A DNA stretch of 45,274 nucleotides from JALZUE01 sp051251725 (GTDB taxonomy: Bacteria > Pseudomonadota > Gammaproteobacteria > Enterobacterales > Alteromonadaceae). A model generated the notes under the pieces. That model saw only the letters and a program-made list of their open reading frames with translations, was not told the origin of the DNA and made no database searches. Below, piece by piece: positions 27,126-34,707 of this stretch (position 1 is the first letter of the stretch; the number at the start of each line of letters is the position of its first letter). The DNA lies in assembly GCA_051251725.1 (NCBI GenBank), contig JBPOFN010000035.1, positions 1 to 45,274 on the forward strand, given 5' to 3'. Both the position numbers and the translations under genes were made by a program.

Positions 27126-27758
27126 TTTATCTTCCTATATATAAGCATGATTTCGATGTTATAAGAGGATGTAAACAAACACAATAAATTAAATACAAGT
27201 TAATAGGTTTAAATATAAAAACCGTAGCTAATATCACTATTTTAGGTAAGAAAAAAATAAAATTAGCACCATGTATTAAAAATACGATTAATTACGTAGC
27301 CGTTTTAAATAACAATTATTCGCATCCACTCATCATTTTTTATATTTAATTCAAATAAAAAGTAATGTAAATGCATTTTAATCGTCAAATAAATCTTAAT
27401 CACGATAAAAAAAAAGATGTAAAACCCATTTAGTTAACAAAGCACATTATACAATTAAAAACACAAGTAATTGAAAATAAAGTAAATAACAAAAACACAC
27501 AGTGATTTAAATTAGAGCTTTTACACAAAACCATAAAATTTTCAGTAGAGATATAACAATCAAACAACAAAACCCCATGTAAAAAGCAGTTTTTATATTT
27601 AATTTTACTTTACAAAAATTACTTATCGAAATAGACTGAAAATATATAAAAGTATATTTTTATATAAATACAATAAAAAAACATTAATACAGATAGAAGT
27701 GATTTGTTGATAAATATATAAACGCTTCATTTATAGTATTAACTAGGAGAGACGAGAA
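27126..27758. promoter_or_regulatory. 633-bp AT-rich divergent region
   Basis: This is the longest gene-free stretch of the window and very AT-rich. It lies between the DUF1080 lipoprotein gene and the large TonB receptor and must hold both promoters. A weak pair TTGATA (27707-27712) and TATAGT (27732-27737), 19 bases apart, precedes the receptor, whose SD is AGGAG. A small palindrome AAATGCATTT lies at 27369-27378. No ORF of note, no copy of the LacI-type operator and no RNA gene was recognised. Confidence 0.4.
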
Positions 27759-30700
27759 ATGACTGCAAATTTTAAGTTAAAACCAATAGCACTAGCTATG
27801 ATCCCTATCTTATTTGCTGGCGGCACTAATGTTGCTTTCGCCGAAGAAGATAGCGTAAGTAAAGCTGACAAGAAAAAAGAAGAACAAGCTAATGTAGAAG
27901 TAATAGAAGTCGTTGGGTATAAAGGGAGTATCCAACGCTCAATCAATGCAAAGCGATTAGCCGACGGCGTACAAGATTCAATCTTCGCCGAAGATATTGG
28001 TAAATCGACTGACCAAAACATTGCCGATGCACTATCACGTATTACCGGTGTTACCGTTCAAGAGTCTGATGGTGAAGGTACACGTATTTCTGTACGTGGT
28101 GCAAACTCAAATCTTAACCAAATATCATTAAATGGTGTTGCGTTAACATCAAGTTTGAATGGTGCTGGTGGCAGTGGTTCTACTTCTGATCAATCAGTTG
28201 ATTTAAGTACTTTCTCGTCAGATATATTATCTTCTATTAATGTTATTAAAACAGCATCAGCTGATCATGATGAAGGTTCTTTAGGTGCAAATGTTATATT
28301 ACGTACTGTTAAGCCATTACTTTTAGATAAAAACAAACGATCTTTAGAAATCCAAGGCCGTTATAACGAATATGCGCAAAAAGACAATTATAAAATTAGC
28401 GGAACGATTTCCGAAAAGTTTTTAGATGAAAACCTTGGTATCATTGTTACCGCATCAAAAGAAACACAAGATTCTCGTAAAGATTCTGTTGGCGGTGACT
28501 GGCTAGCACCTTATGAAGCGGTTGATGTTCGTGAAGGCGGCGCAACCACAACAACTGGCGAACTTGCTGGTGCTCAAAAGGCCATTGTCAGTCGCGGAAC
28601 ATCTTACAATACCGACGTCAACTATCGGGAACGTGATACGATTACAGCAGGTATTCAATTTTTACCAACGGATACTACTGATGTTCAACTTGATCTGAGT
28701 TACTCAAAACAACATGTGGAATTTGACACACATTCCATGAGTATTAGAAAACCAGACTTTAAACAACCAAGAAACCTTAACCTGCCAAGTGATCCTCAAC
28801 ACTTGTGGTGGACATTAGATGAAGAAAACCACACATTAACTAAATCTTTAAACCGCTATGGCTCTGGTGGTTTTAACCGCCGTGTGGGTGGAAATGAAAC
28901 AGAAAACCAAGTAGCAACATTGAAAATTACGCAGGAAATCACTGATGATTTATCAATGGATATTACTGCTGGTTATTCAAATACTGATTATGTTTCACTA
29001 CCCAATGCGACATTGTCTACCGCAAACTGGTTAAGTATCCCTTTAAATATTTTAGAAACTATGCCTGCAACTGAACCTGATGTTTTAGGTAACGTTTTAG
29101 AACCGGTTGGTTATGATTGCGAAACAGGATTATGTTCTATAGTTGCTGGGACAAAACCATATATTTATGTACCTGAAGGTGTAAATAATAACTTAAACAA
29201 CTATTCTACATCTGGTTTTAATCCATTAGACCCATATGCTTCACATTTAGGTTATGTCGCTAAAAATGAAGAGGAAACTTCAGATACCAATAAATCATTA
29301 TTTGTTGATTTTGATTACCAACTAGAATTCATGGGGACTACTTCTGTTGAATTTGGTTTTAAACTATCAAATCGTGTTAAAGATGTTTTTACTGATTATC
29401 AAACCTTCCAAGGTAGTGGTGAAACTGCATTTGATCCACTAACAGGACGACCTGTTACTGGTGAAGGTGTCGCCAACATAGGTATGGTTGACGTATTAGT
29501 AGGCAAAGGCTTACCTGTTAGTGATTTTATGGCAGATTTAATTCCAGCTACTTCAGCTTATAATACTGAGTATTTGAATGGTTGGGGAATTTTAGACCCT
29601 GAAAAAGCTTTTAATGAAATTTTTCAGGTTGAAAAAGTATCATTAAATAGTAATACAACCGGTAGCCGTAAAGTTGAACAAGAGAATGTATCTGCTTATG
29701 CTAAAGTTAACTTTGAATATTTGGATGGCCGCCTAACCGGTAACATTGGTACTCGATATGTTAAAACAGAAGTTGATACCTATGGCCACCCTACTGCTAG
29801 CTTTTTTGACGGTGACAGAATATTCACACCACATGAAATGGTTTATGAAAATCAACTTGCAAATAAGAATTTAGCTGATTGCCCTGCTGGTCAAGCTGAC
29901 CGTATTGACGGTTTCCCTCCTGGTTCAGACACTCCTAATTTATATCCTTGTTATGAATTCCGCTTAACTGCTGATGATATTTTAGAAGTTGATTACACTG
30001 GTGGAGCTGAGGGCGGAACCGTCGATGAAATAATTCGAAATGAAGGTGGCTCAAGAAGTTGGTGGTGGTTATACCGTCATGCAGATCCGAGTACACAAAA
30101 ACAATGGGGCGATGAATTAGTCGATGCCGGTGTGATTGATAAAGCGACTGATATTTATCGTCGTGAGTTTTCTGCCACTGGTTATGGTGAATCTGAAATT
30201 TGGTTACCAAGCTTAAACTTAAACTATCAATTTTCTGATGAATTAATTGGCCGTTTTGCGACATCAAGAACAATGGCGAGACCGCGTTTTGATTCTTTAC
30301 GACCTGGTTTTTCTTCAACAGAAAATGTCTGGGGTGACTTCAGTCGCGCATCGGTTAACAACCCTGATCTACAGCCACTAAAATCTAACAATATTGATCT
30401 TTCAATTGAATGGTATTTTGATAAAACAGGTTTATTATCACTAGCCTATTTCCGTAAAGACATGACCGACTTTGAAGAAGAAGTAAAAGATAGAGTCTAC
30501 TTTACAGATATTCGCCACGATTATGACTTAGCGAGCTTAAATTGGGAAGATTACGCAATTCCAATTGAAGAAGGTATGACCCCACTAAACAGTAACTGTC
30601 ATCCAAATCGTGTAGTTCAAGATCGTGTCCAAAATGAATTTCTTTTTGATTGTGACATCCTTGAAGCAACTATTAAACGTAATGGTAAAGGTGCTTTGAC

Positions 30701-31244
30701 TGAAGGTATTGAATTTTCTTATAGCCAAGCTTATGACTTTTTACCAGGTGTTTTATCTGGTTTAGGAACTAACTTTAACTATACCTATGCTGACTCAGAG
30801 TCAGATGCTGAAATACTTGAATTGACAGGCAGAGAGTTAAAAGCTTTACCTCAAGCTTATACGCCTAAGCATTCAGCTAATACCACCCTTTACTGGGAAA
30901 AAAATGGCCACCAATTACGTTTAACTCATAGATTCAACTCAGATCAATTAGTTGACCGTGGTTTAGTTGATGGTGCGGCATGGCAGGATTCAACAACCAA
31001 GTTAGACTTTAGTGCTACCTATAAGTGGGATCAAAATATTACGTTTACTTTCCACGCACTTAATCTAACCGATGACGTAACTCGAACTTACTTTACTTCG
31101 ACAACAATGAATTTGGGTACAGAAGATGAACCTATTATTTTTGATGAAGGTAATCCGTTAGATGATAACGTTAATGAAGGTAGAACGATTGGCCAATATA
31201 AAACGGGTCGTCAATTCCGTTTGAGTGCGCGAATTAACTTCTAG
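27759..31244 (+). CDS. Large TonB-dependent receptor (Xanthomonas/Caulobacter type)
   Basis: 1161 residues. A signal peptide (about 1-28, ending VAFAEE) is followed by a Lys/Glu-rich stretch, a TonB-box-like VEVIEVVGYKGSIQRSI and a plug (about 60-190: DALSRITGVTVQESDGEGTR, SVRGANSNLNQISLNGVAL, SLGANVILRT). A very long barrel then ends in QFRLSARINF. Size and plug style match the proteobacterial receptors found in carbohydrate-uptake loci. It is followed by a Big2/CBM-like lipoprotein and a halogenase, and diverges from DUF1080 genes. The substrate is probably a glycan or an aromatic glycoside, but the sequence does not say. SD AGGAG. Confidence 0.92.
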   Translation: MTANFKLKPIALAMIPILFAGGTNVAFAEEDSVSKADKKKEEQANVEVIEVVGYKGSIQRSINAKRLADGVQDSIFAEDIGKSTDQNIADALSRITGVTVQESDGEGTRISVRGANSNLNQISLNGVALTSSLNGAGGSGSTSDQSVDLSTFSSDILSSINVIKTASADHDEGSLGANVILRTVKPLLLDKNKRSLEIQGRYNEYAQKDNYKISGTISEKFLDENLGIIVTASKETQDSRKDSVGGDWLAPYEAVDVREGGATTTTGELAGAQKAIVSRGTSYNTDVNYRERDTITAGIQFLPTDTTDVQLDLSYSKQHVEFDTHSMSIRKPDFKQPRNLNLPSDPQHLWWTLDEENHTLTKSLNRYGSGGFNRRVGGNETENQVATLKITQEITDDLSMDITAGYSNTDYVSLPNATLSTANWLSIPLNILETMPATEPDVLGNVLEPVGYDCETGLCSIVAGTKPYIYVPEGVNNNLNNYSTSGFNPLDPYASHLGYVAKNEEETSDTNKSLFVDFDYQLEFMGTTSVEFGFKLSNRVKDVFTDYQTFQGSGETAFDPLTGRPVTGEGVANIGMVDVLVGKGLPVSDFMADLIPATSAYNTEYLNGWGILDPEKAFNEIFQVEKVSLNSNTTGSRKVEQENVSAYAKVNFEYLDGRLTGNIGTRYVKTEVDTYGHPTASFFDGDRIFTPHEMVYENQLANKNLADCPAGQADRIDGFPPGSDTPNLYPCYEFRLTADDILEVDYTGGAEGGTVDEIIRNEGGSRSWWWLYRHADPSTQKQWGDELVDAGVIDKATDIYRREFSATGYGESEIWLPSLNLNYQFSDELIGRFATSRTMARPRFDSLRPGFSSTENVWGDFSRASVNNPDLQPLKSNNIDLSIEWYFDKTGLLSLAYFRKDMTDFEEEVKDRVYFTDIRHDYDLASLNWEDYAIPIEEGMTPLNSNCHPNRVVQDRVQNEFLFDCDILEATIKRNGKGALTEGIEFSYSQAYDFLPGVLSGLGTNFNYTYADSESDAEILELTGRELKALPQAYTPKHSANTTLYWEKNGHQLRLTHRFNSDQLVDRGLVDGAAWQDSTTKLDFSATYKWDQNITFTFHALNLTDDVTRTYFTSTTMNLGTEDEPIIFDEGNPLDDNVNEGRTIGQYKTGRQFRLSARINF

Positions 31245-31266
31245 AGTTGTTAAATTAATTATTTGC

Positions 31267-31287
31267 TTTGTTGATTTATTCAACAAA
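31267..31287 (+). other. Intercistronic stem-loop
   Basis: TTTGTTGA (31267-31274) pairs with TCAACAAA (31280-31287) around TTTAT, between the receptor and lipoprotein genes. It lacks a T-run and so is not a clear terminator. It may protect the receptor mRNA end and set the ratio of the two proteins. Confidence 0.5.
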
Positions 31288-31317
31288 ATACAAAGAACAA
31301 ATTGGAGAAATGGTAAG

Positions 31318-32967
31318 ATGAAACTTAACTTACTTACTAAAGTGCTATTAAGTACAACATTGATCGCTTCTATTACTGCTTGTGATATAAGAGAAGATCT
31401 TGAAACCTATCCGGACAATCTAAAACCTGTAGAAATTACCGGGGATTTAGACTTTGCCTTCGAATTTAATGAAAATGATAGTCCGTTTGTCTGGAGTTTA
31501 TTAACAGACGCACATAACCCAGAAAATACAGAAGTATTCCCTCGTGACTTTACTTATTACCGTATTCGCTTAAATTCTGATGGTACGCCTTGGACAGATC
31601 CTGAAACAGGTGAACGTGAAGAATTATATGTTGGTCCTGAATTACCTCAAGGCGCAGTCATAAAGTCTCAAGATGTGGTGGGATTAGATCCAGAATATTG
31701 GACAAATTCTTTAGTTCATCCTGAGACAGTTGAAATTCGCCGACTAGAAATTGTTGAAGCAGAAGAATGGAATGCAACACATCCTGAAGAAGAATGGGTT
31801 GAAGTGCCTGCTGAATTATTCTCTCAAGGTGTTTATCAGTTTTCATACCTTTTAGATAATGGTTCTGAAACGATCATTAAAAGAAACTTTTCAGTAACCG
31901 TAAATGGTGTGGAAGATAAAGTCGAAGAAATAAGTATGAGCTCTGCTACGTTATCAGCACCTGTTGGTTATGCTATTCCTTTAAATGCGGCAATCACGCC
32001 AGCTAACGCGACATTTAAAACGATTACTTGGGCATCGTCTAACCCTGAATATGCAACAGTAGATCAAAATGGCAATGTTACGGCATTAACTGCTGGTATT
32101 GACCAATCAGTTGATATTACGGCAACATCTGCAGACGGACTAGTAACCGGTACAACTGTTGTTAGCATTATCGAATTTCCAACTGAACCTGTTGCTGTAG
32201 ATATTACTTTTAATGGTAATGGAGTATCTAAGGGAGTTGTGGAAGTTGGATTAAGAGATACGATACAAATTAATTCTTTATTAATTCCTGATGGCTTATT
32301 TGAAGCTGACGACTACCCAGTTGAATGGTCATCAGCAGACGCTAGCTCAGTTACAGTTAGTGAGGATGGTATGGTTGTCGGTTTAGTGCACGGCGAGCAA
32401 GTTACATTAACGGCTTACATCCCTTCTCTTGAATTAACGCAAACTGTTGATTTATTAGTAGTTGACTCACCAAATATTCTTTTGAATGCTGATGCAAATC
32501 CAGATTTTGAAACAGGTGAATTAGCTCCATGGGGCGCTTTTTGGGCAAATCCTTTAGGACTTGATAATTTAACGGTTAGCAATACCGCTGGAGTTCCTGA
32601 TAGCTGGGATGGTTTTGGTCTACATATTCAATCAGATGGCTCAAACCATACCGGTATAGTATTAGATAAATCACTAACGCCTCAAGATCCAGGTAAAAAT
32701 GATGGAACAATGTGGAAAATTAGTTTTGATGTAAAATCAAATAATGGTGACCGTTCAGGTTGGTTCCGTATGCTTTATGAGCCAAATGGATGGGCGCAGC
32801 GTTTAGACTCTTGGTTTGCTATTACTACGGAATGGACAACGATTGAGTTTACTAAACCATCAAAAGACTGGTCTGCTGACCTCGCACGTTTAGATTTATA
32901 TGTAAATAAACATGCTGATGGTATTGATGTTCAAATAGATAATATCCGCGTAGAAGAAGTTAAATAG
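31318..32967 (+). CDS. Surface lipoprotein with Big2 repeats and CBM-like C-terminus
   Basis: 549 residues from the ATG at 31318, which has SD TTGGAGAAATGG and yields a lipoprotein signal with lipobox SITAC (Cys22). A longer frame from 31225 overlaps the receptor gene and has no SD. Residues about 203-285 and 290-385 are bacterial Ig-like (Big2) repeats (ITWASSNPEYATVDQNGNVT; VEWSSADASSVTVSEDGMVV). Residues about 390-549 resemble a CBM4/9-type jelly-roll (NADANPDFETGELAPWG through DLYVNKHADGIDVQIDNIRV). It follows the TonB receptor by 73 bases and probably works with it as a glycan-binding surface partner, like SusE/SusF in Bacteroidetes. That role is inferred. It ends in a strong terminator. 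Confidence 0.85.
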   Translation: MKLNLLTKVLLSTTLIASITACDIREDLETYPDNLKPVEITGDLDFAFEFNENDSPFVWSLLTDAHNPENTEVFPRDFTYYRIRLNSDGTPWTDPETGEREELYVGPELPQGAVIKSQDVVGLDPEYWTNSLVHPETVEIRRLEIVEAEEWNATHPEEEWVEVPAELFSQGVYQFSYLLDNGSETIIKRNFSVTVNGVEDKVEEISMSSATLSAPVGYAIPLNAAITPANATFKTITWASSNPEYATVDQNGNVTALTAGIDQSVDITATSADGLVTGTTVVSIIEFPTEPVAVDITFNGNGVSKGVVEVGLRDTIQINSLLIPDGLFEADDYPVEWSSADASSVTVSEDGMVVGLVHGEQVTLTAYIPSLELTQTVDLLVVDSPNILLNADANPDFETGELAPWGAFWANPLGLDNLTVSNTAGVPDSWDGFGLHIQSDGSNHTGIVLDKSLTPQDPGKNDGTMWKISFDVKSNNGDRSGWFRMLYEPNGWAQRLDSWFAITTEWTTIEFTKPSKDWSADLARLDLYVNKHADGIDVQIDNIRVEEVK

Positions 32968-33000
32968 TATTCATTTTAATTACTTTTTAAGATGAAATTA

Positions 33001-33034
33001 AAAAGCCTGAAACATTTGTTTCAGGCTTTTATAT
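33001..33034 (+). terminator. Terminator of the receptor-lipoprotein unit
   Basis: AAAAGCCTGAAAC (33001-33013) pairs with GTTTCAGGCTTTT (33018-33030) around ATTT, a 13-bp stem with flanking A and T runs. It separates the lipoprotein gene from the halogenase gene, so the halogenase needs its own promoter or read-through. Confidence 0.88.
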
Positions 33035-33096
33035 ATACAATAAGATAATATATCCTATGAAAATCACGTTAGTAGCATAAACTCAAAGAATCTATC

Positions 33097-34668
33097 ATGA
33101 AAAAAAACATTGTTATTTTAGGCGGAGGAACTGCAGGCTGGATTACCGCCTCAATACTTTCAAAAGGCTTAAATTTAGAAGAATATAATATTACCCTGAT
33201 TGAAAGCCCTGACATTCCTACTGTCGGTGTTGGCGAAGCTACTATTCCACCAATAGTGCAATTAACAAGGTTTTTAGAAATAGATGAAGCAGATATGCTA
33301 ACAAAGATATCAGGAACGTTTAAATATGGTATTCATTTTGAAGGCTGGCATGATAAAAACCAAAGCTATATGCATGCTTTCGGTTACTTAGGTAAAACAC
33401 ATAAAAACTTTAGCTTTCCCCAATTGTGGTTAAAGTATAAGGCTGAATTAGAGTTAACTAACTTAAATGCCCCATACAAGTTAAATGATTTTTCTCCTAC
33501 AGCGATAGCAGCTTATAAAGGGTTATTTAACCACCCACAAATCCTGCCAAAAGGAACAAATTCAACATTGTATTTTCCATTAACAAATTTGCATTACGCC
33601 TATCAATTTGATGCCGGCTTACTCGCAAATTACTTAAAAGAATATGCAATAAAAGCTGGTATAAATTTTATTCCAGCAACGGTAAATAAGGTAACTCAAG
33701 ATCCTCAGGGTAATATTCAATCATTAACGTTAAGTAACAACGCACTTATTTCAGGCGATTATTTTATCGATTGCAGTGGCGCTAAAGGTTTATTAAGTAA
33801 ACAAACGCTTAAAAGTGAGTTTGTTTCATGGCAAGAATACTTACCTTGCGATAGAGCAATCGCAGTTCAGACTAAAAATGATGATGCACCTATTCCCCCG
33901 TATACCAAATCAATCGCTATGAATGCCGGTTGGCGTTGGCAAATACCTTTGCAGCACCGCACGGGCAATGGTTATGTTTTTGCCAGTGAATTTTGTCAGC
34001 AGCAAAACGCTGAAGATGAATTTATTCAAGCGCTTGGCACAGCAGAAAAAATTACTGATTTAAGAACCATTCACTTTTCAACCGGTTGTTTAAAGAATCC
34101 ATGGAATAAGAATTGTATTGCCTTAGGGCTAGCGAGTGGCTTTTTAGAGCCGTTAGAGTCAACTAGTATCCATATGACACATAAGTACGCAATAGAGCTT
34201 ATGAATGCCTTTAGGTTTGGTGAAAATATGGAAGAGGAAGCGACTAAGTTTAATAACGACTTTTTTGCAGACTCAACCATGATAAGAGATTTTTTGGTCT
34301 TACATTACAATACGACTAAACGGGAAGATACTCAGTTTTGGACTCATTGCAAAAATATGAAAATTCCAGCAAGTTTACAAAATAAATTAGCTGAATTTGA
34401 ACAAACTGGTTTTATAACATTACCTAAAAACAGTTTATTTGCTTTTGAAAGTTGGTTTCAAGTATTAATGGGACAAGAATATTTAAGCAGCTACCAACAG
34501 TTTCATGATGAAAGCTTTGATCACGAATCTGCAAACTTTTTCTTGGCTAATATACAAAAGGCCATAGCCGCTGAAACTTCACGACTAAAATCCCATGACG
34601 AATATTTGAAAATATATACTGGTTTTCAGCGCTTATCAAAAACGCCACTAAATAGTGGCGTTTTTTAA
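33097..34668 (+). CDS. Flavin-dependent halogenase, tryptophan-halogenase type
   Basis: 523 residues. The N-terminal FAD site is GGGTAGW (residues 9-15). The probable catalytic Lys is K76 in TFKYGIHF (K79 in PrnA/RebH). The halogenase motif WxWxIP is W279-R-W281-Q-I-P284. The Glu-Ser pair of the active site is E354-S355 in PLESTSIH. It should use reduced FAD, oxygen and halide to halogenate an indole or phenol. In marine proteobacteria such genes often lie beside TonB receptors, and many reject free tryptophan; the substrate here is unknown. No flavin reductase gene is in the window. The SD is weak. The last codons form the terminator hairpin (34641-34666). Confidence 0.9.
   Translation: MKKNIVILGGGTAGWITASILSKGLNLEEYNITLIESPDIPTVGVGEATIPPIVQLTRFLEIDEADMLTKISGTFKYGIHFEGWHDKNQSYMHAFGYLGKTHKNFSFPQLWLKYKAELELTNLNAPYKLNDFSPTAIAAYKGLFNHPQILPKGTNSTLYFPLTNLHYAYQFDAGLLANYLKEYAIKAGINFIPATVNKVTQDPQGNIQSLTLSNNALISGDYFIDCSGAKGLLSKQTLKSEFVSWQEYLPCDRAIAVQTKNDDAPIPPYTKSIAMNAGWRWQIPLQHRTGNGYVFASEFCQQQNAEDEFIQALGTAEKITDLRTIHFSTGCLKNPWNKNCIALGLASGFLEPLESTSIHMTHKYAIELMNAFRFGENMEEEATKFNNDFFADSTMIRDFLVLHYNTTKREDTQFWTHCKNMKIPASLQNKLAEFEQTGFITLPKNSLFAFESWFQVLMGQEYLSSYQQFHDESFDHESANFFLANIQKAIAAETSRLKSHDEYLKIYTGFQRLSKTPLNSGVF
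34641..34666. terminator. Bidirectional terminator inside the end of the halogenase gene
   Basis: CGCCACT (34643-34649) pairs with AGTGGCG (34654-34660) around AAAT, followed by TTTTTT on the plus strand and preceded by a run of A, so it can stop transcription from both sides. It lies within the last codons and stop codon of the halogenase and downstream of topA. Confidence 0.85.
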
Positions 34669-34707
34669 TTTAGCTTACTCATATATTATGAGTGAAGATA
34701 AGCTCGA

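Noticed and set aside
27126..27758. Hidden small gene or regulatory RNA in the long AT-rich gap
   Set aside because: No frame with SD, no strong stem-loop followed by T-run, and no tRNA-like fold was seen.
31225..31317. Upstream GTG start of the Big2 lipoprotein overlapping the receptor gene
   Set aside because: The ATG at 31318 has a good SD and gives a proper lipoprotein signal; the extension breaks it.
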